From: Mercurialis annua
Taxonomy: Eukaryota; Streptophyta; Magnoliopsida; Malpighiales; Euphorbiaceae
Length of the DNA stretch: 64,000 nucleotides
Direction of reading: 5' to 3'
Assembly (NCBI RefSeq): GCF_937616625.2
Contig: NC_065576.1
Location: forward strand, 18,130,001 to 18,194,000
In this document: positions 26,401 through 38,814 of the stretch, piece after piece
Layout: each line of letters begins with the position of its first letter
How positions within the stretch are numbered: position 1 is the stretch's first letter
The notes under the pieces: model-generated
Database searches by the model: none
What the model was told of the DNA's origin: nothing
Seen by the model: the letters and a program-made list of their open reading frames with translations, nothing else
Position numbers and translations under genes: made by a program

Positions 26401-27212
26401 GAAACGTTTGGATTTGTTTCGTAACGTTTTAAACGTTTGGATTTGTTTTGTAACGTTTTAAACGTTTGGATTTGTTTTGCAATGTTTGTAAACGATTAGC
26501 TTAAATTGGTAAAAAGGTGAAACGTTTGGATTTATTTCGTAATGTTTGAAAATGTTTGGCTTAAATCGTTAGACATGGGAAACGTTTGGATTTGTTTCGT
26601 AACGTTTTAAACGTTTGGATTTGTTTCGTAGCATTTGTAAAGGTTTGTTTTAAATCGCTAAAAATGGGAAACATTTGGATTTGTTTCGTAATGTTTGTAA
26701 ACGTTTGTCTTAAATCGCAAAAAAGGTGAAACGTTTGGTTGTATTTCGTAACATTTGTAAACGTTTGGCTTAGATCGCAAAAAAGGTGAAACGTTTGGTT
26801 TTGTTGCATAACGTTTTAAACGTTTGGATTTGTTTCGTGACATTTGTAAATGTTTGGCTTAAATCGCCAAAAATGTGAAATGTTTGGATTTGTTTTGTAA
26901 CGTTTTAAACGTTTGGATGGTTTCGTAATGCTTTCAACATTTGGCTTAAATCGCTAAAAAGGTGAAACGTTTGGATTTGTTTCGTAATGTTTTAAACGTT
27001 TCGTTCAAATCGTTAAAAAGGGGAAATGTTTGGATTTGTTTCGTAACATTTATAAACGTTTGGCTTAAATCGCTAAAACTTTGAAATGTTTGGATTTGTT
27101 TTGTAACGTTGGTAAATGTTTGGCTTAAATCGCTAAAAAGGTGAAACGTTTGGTTTTGTTTCGTAACGTTTATAAACATTTGACTTAAATCGCTGAAAAG
27201 GGGAAGCGTTCG
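23479..27212. repeat. About 1.16-kb higher-order repeat, copy 2
   Basis: The same three and a bit higher-order blocks as at 13680-17413, carried along by the 9,799-bp duplication and including the same internal 28-bp deletion. Confidence 0.85.
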
Positions 27213-30200
27213 GCTTAAATTGTTAAATGTTAGGATTTGTTTGGTAATATTTTAAACGTTTGATTTAAATAGCTAAAAAAGTGAAACGCTATGATTTGTT
27301 TTGTAACGTTTTCAATGTTTAGATTTTTTTCGTAACGTTTTCAACGTTTGGCTTAAATAGCTAAAAAGGTGAAACGTTTGGATTTGTTTTGTAACGGTTG
27401 CGTTAAATCGCTAAAAATATTAAGTGTTTGGATTTGTTTTGTAATGTTTTAAATGATTGGATTTGTTTCATAACATTTTAAACGTTTGACTTAAATAGCT
27501 AAAAAGGTTAAACGTAAGAATTTGTTTCGTAACGTTTTAAACGTTTGGCTTAAATCGCTAAAAAGGTGAAACGTTAGGATTTGTTTCGTAACGTTTTAAA
27601 CGTTTGTATTTGTTTCGTAACGTTTTAAACCGTTGGCTTAATTAGCTAAAAAGGTCAAACATTAAGATTTGTTTCGTAACGTTTTAAACGTTTGGTTTTG
27701 ATTTATAACGTTTTAAACGTTTGGCTTAAATCGCTAAAAAGGTGAATTGTTAGGATTTATTTCATAACGTTTTAAATGTTTGGCTAAAATCGCTAAAAAG
27801 GTTAAACGTTAGGAATTTTTATAACATTTTAAACGTTTGGATTAGTTTCATAATATTTTAAACGTTTGGCTTAAATACCTAAAAAGGTGAAAAGTTTGGA
27901 TATTTTCGCAACGTTTTAAACGTTTAGTTTAAATCGTTAAAAAGGTGAAATATTAGGATTTGTTTCGTAACGTTTTAAACGTTTGGCTTAAATAGCTAAA
28001 AAGGTGAAACGTTAGGATTTGTTTTGTAACGTTTTAAACTTTAGATTTGTTTCATGACGTTTTAAACGTTTGGCTTAAATAGCTAAAAAGATTAAACATT
28101 TGGATTTGTTTCGTAAAATTTTAAACGTTTGGCTTAAATTGCTAAAAAGATGAAATGTTTGGATTATTTTTGTAAAGTTTTAAACATTTGGATTTGTTTC
28201 GCAATGTTTTAAACGTTTGAGTTAAACCGCTAAAAAGGTTAAACGTTAGAATTTGTTTTGTAACGTTTTTAACGTTTGGATTAAATCGCGAAAAAGGTTA
28301 AACGCTAGGATTTTTTTCATAATGTTTTAAACGTTTCCATTTGTTACGTAACATTTTAAACGTTTGGCTTAAATAGCTAAAAAGGTGAAACATTAGGATT
28401 TGTTTTGTAACGTTTTAAATGTTTGGATTTATTTTGAAACATTTTAAACGTTTGGATTAAATCGCTATAAAGGTCAAATGTTAGGGTTTGTTTCGTAACA
28501 TTTTAAACGTTTGTCTTAAATCGCTAAAAAGGTGAAACGTTAGGATTTTTTTGTAATATTTTAAATATTTGGATTAGTTTCGTAACGTTTTACACGTTTG
28601 GCTTGAATAGCTAAAAAGGTGAAAAGTTTGGATTTAGTTCGTAATATTTTTAACGTTTGGCTTATATCGCTAAAAAGGTGAAACGTTTGGATTTATTTCG
28701 GAATGTTTTAAACGTTTGGATTTGTTTAGTAACGTTTTAAACGTTCAGATTAGCTTCGTAACGTTTTAAATGTTTGGTTTTGTTTCCTATTTTGTTTCGT
28801 AACATTTTAAACATTTGGCTTAAATCGCTAAAAATGTTAAACATTAAGATTTGTTTCGTAACATTTTAACGTTTGGCTTAAATCACTAAAAAGGTGAAAC
28901 ACTAGGATTTGTTTCATAACGTTTTAAACATTTGGATTTGTTTCGTAACGTTTTAAACGTTTGGCTTAAATAACTAAAAAAGGGAAACGTTTCGAGTTGT
29001 TTCATAACCTTTTAAACGTTTTGTTTAAATGGCTAAAAATGGAAACGTTTGGATTTGTTTCGTAACGTTTTAAATGTTTGGATTTGTTTCGTAGCGTTTC
29101 AAACGTTTGAATTTGTTTCGTAAAGTTTTAAGCGTTTTGCTTAAATAGCTAAAAAGGTGAAACATTAGCATTTGTTTCGTAACGTTTTGAACGTTTAGCT
29201 TAAATCGCTAAAGACAAAAAACGTTAGGATTTATTTTGCAACATTTTAAGGGTTTGGATTTGTTTTGTAACGTTTTAAACATTCGGCTAAAATAGCTAGA
29301 AAGTGAAATGAACGTTTGGATTTGTTTCGTAACATTTTAAACGTTTGGCTTAAATTGCTAAACAGGTGAAACGTTAAGATTTGTTTCGTATCATTTTAAA
29401 CGTTTGGCTTAAATCGCTAAAAAGGTGAAACGTTAGAATTTGTTTCATAACGTTTTAAACGCTTGGAATTGTTTCATAACGTTTTAAACGTTTGGCTTAA
29501 ATAGCTAAAAAGGATAAACATTTGGATATGTATTGTTACCTAATCGTTTGGTTTAAATCGCTAATAAGGTGAAACGTTTGGATTTGTTTCATGACGTTTT
29601 ACACGTTTTGATTTGTTTCGTAACGTTTTAATCGTTTGGCTTTGTTTCGTAACCTTTTCAACATTTGGATTTGTTTCGTAATGTTTTAAACGTTTGGATT
29701 TGTTTTGTAACGTTTTGAATTTTTGGCTTAAATGGCTAAAAAGGTCAAATATAATGATTTGTTTCGTAACGTTTTAAACGTTTGGCTTAATCGTGAAAAA
29801 GGTGAAACATTAGGATTCGTTTCGTAACATTTTAAACGTTTGGCTTAAATAGCTAAAAAGGTGAAACGTTAGGATTTGCTTTGTATCGTTTTAAACGTTT
29901 GGATTAGTTTCGTAACATTTTAAACGTTCGGCTTAAATAGCTTAAAAGATGGAACGTTTGGAATTGTTTCATAACGTTTTAAACGTTTGGCTTAAATCGC
30001 TAAACATGTGAAACATTTTAAATGTTTGGATTTGTTTCATAACATTTTAAACGTTTGGATTTGTTTAGTAACATTTTAAACGTTTGGATTTGTTTCGTAA
30101 CGTTTTAAATTTTTGGCTTAAATTGCTGAAAAGGTGGAACGTGTGGAATTATTTCGCAGCGTTTTAAATGTTTGGCTAAAATCGCTGAAAAGGTTAAACG

Positions 30201-31682
30201 TTTGGATTTGTTTGTAACGTTTTAAACATTTGAATTTTTTTCGTAACGTTTTACACATTTTATTTTTTTATAACGTTTTAAACGTTAGGATTTGTCTCGT
30301 AACGTTTAAAATGTTTGGCTTAAATTTCTAAAAAAGTGAAACATTAGGATTTGTTTCGTAACGTTTTAAACGTTTGGCTCAAATAGCTAAAAAGGTGAAA
30401 TGTTAGAATTTGTTCCATAAAGTTTTAAAAGTTTGGATTTGTTTTGTAACGTTTTAAACATTTGGCTTAAATAGATAAAAAGGTGAAACATTAGGATTTG
30501 TTTCGTAAAATTTTAAACGTTAGGCTTAAATACCTAAAAAGGTGAACCATTAGGATTTGTTTTGTACGTTTTAAACGTTTGTCTTAAATTGCTAAAAAGG
30601 TGAAACGTTGGGATTTGTTTAGTAACGTTTTAAACGTTTGGATTACATAACTAAAAAGGTAAAGCATTAGGATTTTTTTTCTTAACGTTTTAAACGTTTG
30701 GATTTGTTTCGTAACAATTTAAATATTTAGTTAAATTGCTAAAAAGATGAAAATTAGAATTTGTTTCGTAACATTTTAAACATTTGGCTTAAATCGCTAA
30801 AAAAGTGAAACGTTAGGATTTATTTTGCAACGTTTTAAACGTTTGGATTTGTTTTATAACTTTTTAAACGTTTGGCTTAAATTGCTAAAAAGATGAAACG
30901 TTTGGATTTGTTTTGTAACCTAATCGTTTGACTTAATTCGCTAAAAAGTGAAATGTTTGGATTTATTTTGTAACGTTTTATACGTTTGGATTTGTTTTGT
31001 AATATTTTAAATGTTTGGATTTGTTTCGTAACGTTTTAAACGTCTGGATTTCTTTCATAGCGTTTTAATTTTTTTGCCTTAAATCATTAAAAAGGTGAAA
31101 CGTTAATATTAGTTTCGCAACGTTTTAAACGTTTGGCTTGAATCTCTAAAAATGTGAAACATTAGTATTAGTTTCGTAATGTTTGAAACATTTGGCTTAA
31201 GTAGCTAAAAAGGTAAAACATTAGGATTTGTTTTGTAACGTTTTAAACGTTTGTATTTGTTTCGTAATGTTTTAAACATTTAGCTTAAATTGCTAAAAAG
31301 GGAAACATTACGATTTGTTTAGTAACGTTTTAAACGTTCGGCTTAAATCGCTTAAAAGGTGAAATGTTAAGATTCGTTTCGTAACGTTTTAAATGTTTGG
31401 CTTAAATAGCTAAAAAGCTGAAACGTTAGGATTTTTTTCGTAACATTTTAAACGTTTGGATTTGTTTCATAATGTGTGGATTTGTTTCGTAACGTTTTAA
31501 ACGTTTGCCTTAAATCGCTAGAAAGGTAAAACGTTAGGATTGGTTTCGCAACGTTTTGAACGTTTGGTTTACATAACTAAAAAGGTGAAACGTTAGGATT
31601 TGTTTTTAGCGTTTTAAACGTTTCGATTTGTTTCGTAACGTTTTCAACATTTGGCTTAAATAGATAAAAAGGTGAAACGTTA

Positions 31683-34331
31683 GGATTTGTTTCTAAAAGT
31701 TTTAAACGTTTGGCTTAAATACCTTAAAAGGTGAAATATTAGGATTTGTTTCGTACGTTTTGAACGTTTGTCTTAAATTGCTAAAAAGGTGAAACTTTGG
31801 GATTTTCTCAGTAACGTTTTAAACATTTTGCTTAAATAGCTAAAAAGTTGAAGGATTAGGATTTGTTTCGTAACGTTTTAAACATTTGGATTTATTTCGT
31901 AATGATTTAAATGTTTGGTTAAATTGCTAAAAAGATGAAACATTAGAATTTGTTTCGTAACATTATAAACATTTGGCTTAAATCGCTAAAAAGGTGAAAC
32001 GTTAGGATTTATTTTGCAACGTTTTAAACGTTTGGATTTGTTTCATAACTTTTAAAACATTTGGCTTAAACTGCCAAAAAGGGGAAACGTTTGGATTTGT
32101 TTCGTAACCGAAACGTTTGGCTTAAATCACTAAAAAGGTGAAATGTTTGGATTTGTTTTGTAATGTTTTAAACGTTTGGATTTATTTCGTAATGTTATAA
32201 ATGTTTGGATTTGTTTCGTAACGTTTTAATCGTTTGGATTTGTTTCGTAACGTTAGGCTTCTATAGCTAAAAAGGTGAAACGTTAGGATTTGTTTCGTAG
32301 CGTTTTTAAACTTTTAGCTTAAATCGCTAAAAAGGTGATCTTAGGATTTGTTTCATAACGTTTTAAACGCTTGGATTTGTTTCGTAACGTTTTAAACATT
32401 TAGCTTAAATAGCAAAAAAGTGAAACGTTAGAATTTGTTTCGTAGCGTTTTAAACGTTCTGATTTGTTTCATAATGTTTTAAACGTTTGGATTTATTTCG
32501 TAATGTTTTAAACGTTTGGATTTGTTTTGTAACGTTTTGATGTTTTGGCTTAAATTGCTAAAAAGGTGAAACATTAGGATTTTATTCATAACGTTTTAAA
32601 CGTTTGGCTTAAATCGCTAAAAAGGTGAAACATTAGGATTTGTTTCGTATCGTTTTAAACCTTTGGCTTAAATAGCTAAAAATGTGAAACGTTAGGATTT
32701 GTTCCGTAACGTTTTAAACGTTAGGATTTGTTTCGTAACATTCTACACGTTTGGCTTAAATCGCTAAAAAGGTAAAACACCTGAATTTGTTTCGTAACGT
32801 TTTAATCGTTTGGATTTGTCTCGTAACATTTTAAACGTTTGGATTGGTTTCGTAACGTTTTAAACGCTTTGATTTGTTTCGTAATATTTTAAACGTTTGG
32901 ATTTCTTTCTTAATATTTTAAACGTTTGGATTTGTTTTGTAATGTTTTAAATTTTTGGCTTCAATCGCTAAAAAGATGAAATAGTAGGATTTGTTTCATA
33001 TCGTTTTAAATGTTTATCTTAAATCGCGAAAAGGGTGAAAAGTTAGGATTTGTTTCATAATGTTTTAAACGTTTGGCTTAAATAGCTGAAAATGTGAAAC
33101 GATAGGATTTGTTCCTTAACTTTTTAAACGTTAGGATATATTTCGCAACATTTAAAACGTTTGTTACATAACGTTTTAAACGTTTGGCTTAAATCGCTAA
33201 AAAGGTGAAACATTAGGATTTGTTTCAAAATGTTATAAACGTTTGGCTTAAATAGCTGAAAAGGTGAAACATTAGGATTTATTTCGTAAAATCTTAAATG
33301 TTTGACTTAAACCGCTAACAAGGTGAAATGTTAGGATTTGTTTCATAGTGTTTTAATCGTTTGGCTTAAATAGGTTAAAAGGTGAAACGTTAGGATTTGT
33401 TTCGTAACGTTTTAAACGTTTAGCTTAAATCGCTAAAAAGGTGAAACTTTAGCATTTGTTTCGTAACGTTTTAAACGTTTGGCTTAAATAGCTAAAAAGG
33501 TGAGACGTTAGGATTTCTTTCGTAAACTTTTAAACGTTTGGTTTAAATTGCTATAAAGGTGATACGTTAGGATTTGTTTCGTAACGTTTTAAACGTTTGG
33601 CTTCATACGGTAAAAAGGTGAAACGCCGGGATTTTTTTCATATCGTTTAAACGCTTGGATTTTTTTCACAACGTTTTAAACGTTTGGATTAAATAGCTAC
33701 AAAGGGAAAACGTTTGGATTTTTTTCAAAACCTAAATGTTTGGCTTAAATCGCTAAAAATGTGAAACGTTTGGATTTATTTCGTAACGTTTTAAATATTT
33801 GGGTTTGTTTCATAACGTTTTAAACGTTTGGATTTTTTTCTTAATGTTTTAAACGTTTGGATTTGTTTTGTAACGTTTTAAATTTTTGGCTTCAATCGCT
33901 AAAAAGGTGAAATAGAAGGATTTGTTTCATAACGTTTTAAATGTTTATCTTAAATCGCTAAAAAGGTGAAATATTAGGATTTGTTTCGTAACGTTTTAAA
34001 CGTTTGGCTTAAATAGCTGAAAAGGTGAAACGTTAGGATTTATTTCGTAAAGTCTTAAACGTTTGACTTAAACCGCTAAGAAGGTGATATTTTAGGATTT
34101 GTTTCATAGTATTTTAAACGTTTGGCTTAAATAGGTTAAAAGGTGAAACGTTAGGATTTGTCTCGTATAGTTTTAAACGTTTAGCTTAAATCGCTAAAAA
34201 GGTGAAACGTTAGCATTTGTTACGTAACCTTTTAAACGTTTGGCTTAAATAGCTGAAAAGGTTAAACGTTAGGATTTGTTTCGTAAAGTTTTAAACGTTT
34301 GGTTTAAATCGCTATAAAGATGAAACGTTAG
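31683..34331. repeat. Right array segment, type II monomers
   Basis: Type II (59-bp) units that continue the sequence expected after the higher-order block at about 30500-31680. A further local repeat is visible (near 32953 and near 33888, both with GGCTTCAATCGCTAAAAAG). The array stops at 34331, where TEK-2 begins. Confidence 0.75.
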
Positions 34332-35242
34332 TGTCACGGCCCATTTTCATGAATCGCGACCGGCGCTAGGGTATGGGTAATGTAGTACCAAAACCCGTAG
34401 CTAGCCTTTCAATTAACATATAAACACATAAACCTGCAAAAAACCAATGCCCAGGGGTTACTGAGACTTCAGCCTAAATCTATCAGTTATAATATTCAAC
34501 AGTTAATATAACATACTTATCCAATTCGGAGTCTAAAATAGATTTATCATAAACCAATGTAAATAATATAACATGCCAAAGCAATATAACCAGTCGAACC
34601 GATCCGACAAAAAATATAATAATAATAGAGACGTCTAGTTACTACTGCGGTCTAAGAATAAAACAGTTTTAAAGTGTATAAAAATAAATGGAACCTCCGA
34701 AAAAAAGTAAATGCGGAGATCACCAGACTCTCTCATATCATAACCCTTGGAAAAATTGGGACAACAACGGGGTCAGATATACTAAAATGAGTTTATACCA
34801 CTATCTACATTTATTAAGTGGAAAACCTTTAAAACCGTTTACAACATTTAATAACAATATTACGAATAATAGTTGGAACCCTAATCCACAATTTTAAATA
34901 ATAAACATAATCCAATAGGTCTGGTCCCGAGAGTTGAGCTACACCGAGTTACTACTGACCACACTTATACCAGAGTCCCGAGATCTGAGCTACACCGAGT
35001 TACTCTACCTGGTCCCGAGAGCTATGCTCACACCGAGTTTACACCTTTCCATATATAACTTACCCAGATCAATACCGGTGCGCACGCAGTCCTAATGATG
35101 CCCATTAGGTAGCATGTTCCAACTAAAAGCCATAATATAAAAACAGTTCGCAATATACGTACAACATATATATTTAATATTAAAATAACAATTTACTTAA
35201 TAAAGCGGTAAATAGCAAGTACAAACTCACTGCATGCTAATC

Positions 35243-35248
35243 CACGTG
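35243..35248. promoter_or_regulatory. G-box CACGTG in TEK-2 3' LTR
   Basis: Same place as in the sister LTRs. The flanking inverted arms are partly decayed here (GCATGC and ACAAGC). Confidence 0.5.
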
Positions 35249-35750
35249 AATACCGACAAGCAACTAATCCTGGTTCGCCTCTGGAACACGAACAATAGAC
35301 GGGTTTAGACAAATAAAATAATTATTAAAAACAGACCCTAACTCTAGAGAGTACTAGACACCACATAGGACTAGCACAAATAACACGTCGGAATAACACA
35401 AGCCAGAACACACAAAAATACTCATTAGGTAATAAAGCCCAATTAATATAAGTCTATTGAGTTCTCGCTTAAAATCCAATTTATAAATATTATTTAATAA
35501 TCTTTAAATAATAATTAATTTTCAAATAATGGGTTAGCTGAGTTGTCATTAACTACCAAGCTAACCTCACTTGTCGGGTGACCCAAGTCTAACCCGACTC
35601 AAAACGTTTATCAAATATAAACCCGAGTTTATATTTATAAAATAATTCCATAAAATAATAAACCATTTTAAAAGCGGAACTCAATAACTTCAATTTCAAG
35701 TAACCCAAGTTACTACTCAAAAACTTAATTAAATAAATCTTAAAAAAATT

Positions 35751-35832
35751 TAGGGACTAAACTGTACTTTAACCAATTAGGGACTAAACTGTACTTTAAC
35801 CAATTAGGGACTAAACTGTACTTTAGCCAATT
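35751..35832. repeat. LTR minisatellite, three copies
   Basis: Three near-identical 27-28 bp units with core TTAGGGACTAAACTGTACTT. Homologous tracts have about six units at 44262-44421 and about three at 46875-46952. Confidence 0.85.
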
Positions 35833-36869
35833 TGATATCCGAAATTAAATTAATTATTCGATCTCAATTTACTAATTCATAATTTAATCAAAATCCAATA
35901 GATAAAATTTTACTTAAATAAGTCCTTCAAAAACCTTAGGGGCTAAACCACAATTTAGCCAAATTGACATTACAATTAAAATTACATATAATTACTCGTG
36001 TAATTATATTAATTTAAGTTATAAAAATTTAACATGTACCTGTCTATTTAAAATCAAAGTTATTATCGAAATAAAATGGAAATAAGTTAAAGGACCTAAT
36101 TAATTCAAACAAAACAATGTAATGATCAAAGTGACTAAATAGCCATCATCTTCCTCATTTCAAAGAAGCCATCCCCGCCATGCTCAACAAACAACCGAAG
36201 CTACAACTAACCTTTCATGGATTCAAAACTCCCTAATTCAAGCCACATCCTAATCCTAAAGTAAAGTGAAGAATCAAAAACGTGAAAACCGAATCAACAG
36301 GCCGTGAACAAAGACCCATAACCAAACGGCGATTAATACCACGGCACAATAACACAAACAATTCATCTATGAATTACAGCAATTCCAACGATCTAATCTC
36401 AGTAACAATAACCAATTCATAGCTAACGGAAAGGAATGGGTTCAGTAGAAATAAGTTTTTCAAATACAAAACAGAATTATTGTTAACGTACCAATGCGAC
36501 GGAACGGCAGCGATTGAACGAGATCGGCGTCATACCTTTTTACAAAATCAAAGAGTATAAACATAGAGAATTCAGTCCACAACGTCTGAGATCAAACGGA
36601 ATCAGTTTCGATCTAGAAACGAGCAAGAACGACTAAAAATACGGAATTGCCGTTATAAGCTTAAACTGAAATTATGAAAAATCTTACCGATAATTTTCTG
36701 TCAACTTCGGAAGGGATTTCGGATGGCGATTTCTCAGTGAAAGCGAAAGGGAAATACGGCTACAGATTGTCTGATGTGTGGAGAATAGATTAGGGTAGAA
36801 AATTTTGAATATAACTAGGTCGGAATAGGTTAGAACAAAGGACGAACATGCCCCCCGCAAGGATAGGAA

Positions 36870-36990
36870 AGTTTCGAACGGGAATAGCCTTTCAGGCCTG
36901 ATTTCTGTTCGAAACTGGCCTAGTCTCGAATGAGACCAGGCCCCCAACAAGATTCTCGTTCGAGAATCATGAAATTCTCGAACGAGAATT
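36870..36990. repeat. U3 palindrome field, TTCTCGAACGAGAA type
   Basis: Several palindromes around CGAACG or CGTTCG, including TTCTCGTTCGAGAA and TTCTCGAACGAGAA in opposite senses. They are at the same LTR position as the CGATCG field of TEK-1. Confidence 0.7.
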
Positions 36991-37165
36991 GGTCTTCCAT
37001 ATTTTTTTTGTTTTTTAAAATAAAATTTTAATATGGTTGAACCTAGATCAACCCCAATCCCGAACCAACTCGAATCAAACCGCTATCATCGAAGTTACTT
37101 CAAAACGACCGGAAAATCGTTAGAAATTATCGAAAAATAAATGTAAAATTTTACGGGATATTACA

Positions 37166-37201
37166 TTCTTCCCAACTAATTAAAAATTCGTCCTCGAATT
37201 T
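37166..37201 (-). promoter_or_regulatory. Polypurine tract and 3' hairpin, TEK-2
   Basis: The sense strand has GTTGGGAAGAA directly before the 3' LTR, the expected start of plus-strand synthesis. Just upstream, 37184-37201 forms a perfect hairpin AAATTCG-AGGA-CGAATTT. The same pair of features occurs in TEK-4 and TEK-5. Confidence 0.75.
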
Positions 37202-38814
37202 AACACGATAAGGAATTAACACCAGACAACACGTAGCACAAGTAAAAATCATAAAAGTCACAGAAAATCAAGATATCGTACCTCACGGAAAAGGAAAGGA
37301 TAGCGATTCCGCATATCCGACTCGGTCTCCTTGTTCCGCAATTTACCCACTTGCGTATCAATAACCTCAACTGGTTGTTCCTCATACGATAACTCTTAGT
37401 CAATCTCACCGCTCTGAGGCACAATCACGTGCGAAGGATCAGAAATGCACTTCCTCAACATAGAAACATGAAACACATGATGCACTAAAGACATGTCTGG
37501 CGGCAGAACCAGATGATAAGCCACAGCTGCAATCCTCTCTGAAATCTCATAAGGACCAATATACCTCGGTGCCAACTTTCCCTTGACACCAAAACGAACC
37601 ACGCCTTTCATAGGCGAAACCCGAAGAAACACGAAATCACCAACATGAAACTCAATGTCTTTCCTCTTCGGATCAACATAACTCTTATGCCGACTAAAAG
37701 CAGTCTCTAACCTCCGCTTGATCAACGGTACCTTCTCTGAGGTAATCTGAATAATCTCTGCTCCCGAGAGTTTACGCTCTCCAACCTCCTCCTAACAGAT
37801 AGGAGATCTACACTTGCGCCCGTACAAAGCCTCATACGGCGCCATCTCGATACTCGCGTGGTAACTGTTGTTATAAGAAAACTCAATCAACGGAAAATGA
37901 GTATCCCAGCTATCTTGAAAATCGAGAACATACATCCTGAGCATATCCTCCAATGTCTTAATAGTCCTCTCGGACTGACCGTCAGTCTGAGGATGAAAAC
38001 CTGTACTGAAATCCAACCGAAAACCTAAGGATTCCTGTAACGCTTTCCAGAACCTCGAAGTAAATACAAAACCTCTGTCTGAAACAATAGAAACCGGTAC
38101 ACCATGCAAACTGACAATCGAAATGAGCTGACTTGGTCATACGGTCAACTATCACCCAGATGGAATCGTATCCCTGTCGAGTACGTGGTAAAACAACCAC
38201 AAAATACATAGCAATCCGCTCCCACTTCTACTCTGGAATAGGTAGTGGCTGCAGATAGCCAAAAGGTCTCTAATGCTCCAGCTTCACCTGCTGGCAAGTC
38301 AGACACTTAGAAACGTACTCAGCTACATCCTTCTTCATCCCGCTCCACCAGTAGGTACCCTTAAGATCATGGTACATCTTAGTAGAACCCGGATGAACAC
38401 TATAAGTAGACCTGTGCGCTTCTTCCAGAATCTGGTCCCTCAAACCATCTGAATCCGGAACACACAATCTTGAACCATGTCTCAGAACACTATCCACAAA
38501 AGTAAACTCAGAGTTGCCGTCCTGCTGAATCTCCTCAATAATCCGTTTCAATTGTGGATCCTCAGCTTGTGAAGCTTTGATCCAATCAATCAAAACAGGT
38601 TGCACTTGCAACTGTGCTAACAAACAACCACCCTGCAAAACCTGAAAACCATAGCCTGTAGCTATCAAACTTTGCCACTCTCTAACCATGGGTCTACGCC
38701 CAATCTCAGAAATATGAGCCAAACTGCCCGAAGACTTGCGACTCAACGCATCGGCTACCACATTAGCCTTACCAGGATGGTACTGAATAGTACAGTCGTA
38801 GTCTTTCAACAATT

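Larger units (their letters stand above)
21884..31682. repeat. 9,799-bp satellite duplication, copy 2
   Basis: Second copy, directly abutting the first. Similarity to copy 1 carries on through GGATTTG at 31683-31689 and then stops, so the junction has 7 bp of shared sequence. The join at 21884 is the main place where type II monomers are followed by type I, as expected for a product of unequal exchange. Confidence 0.93.
9718..34331. repeat. Satellite array, 59/60-bp monomer with higher-order structure
   Basis: A continuous 24.6 kb tandem array. The monomer has two halves of about 30 bp that both end in AAACGTTT: one starts GGCTTAAATCGCTAAAAAGG, the other GGATTTGTTTCGTAACG. Two subfamilies are visible. 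Type I is 60 bp, with a GT between the two AACGTT boxes and GAAACGTTTGG. Type II is 59 bp, with a single T there and often GAAACGTTAGG and AAATAGCT. From left to right the order is type I-rich (9718-12084), I then II (12085-21883), I then II again (21884-31682), and II (31683-34331). Open frames on the minus strand in type I stretches come from the period being divisible by three. Three monomers make 177-180 bp, close to a plant nucleosome repeat. A centromeric or heterochromatic role is possible but not shown. Confidence 0.95.
34332..37165 (-). repeat. TEK-2 3' LTR (2,834 bp)
   Basis: Starts TGTCACGGCCC directly after satellite and ends GGGATATTACA. It contains three CCGAG-AGCT motifs (about 34920-35040), a G-box at 35243-35248, three copies of a 28-bp minisatellite (about 35751-35832) and a U3 palindrome field (about 36870-36990). 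A + strand frame of 69 codons at 34688-34897 is also open in other LTRs. Confidence 0.85.

Noticed and set aside
9718..34331. Regular short repeats that might suggest a CRISPR array
   Set aside because: There are no unique spacers; repeat follows repeat directly. The rest of the window is plant nuclear DNA.
35751..35832. TTAGGG text as telomere-like repeat
   Set aside because: TTAGGG occurs only once per 27-28 bp unit; it is part of an LTR minisatellite.
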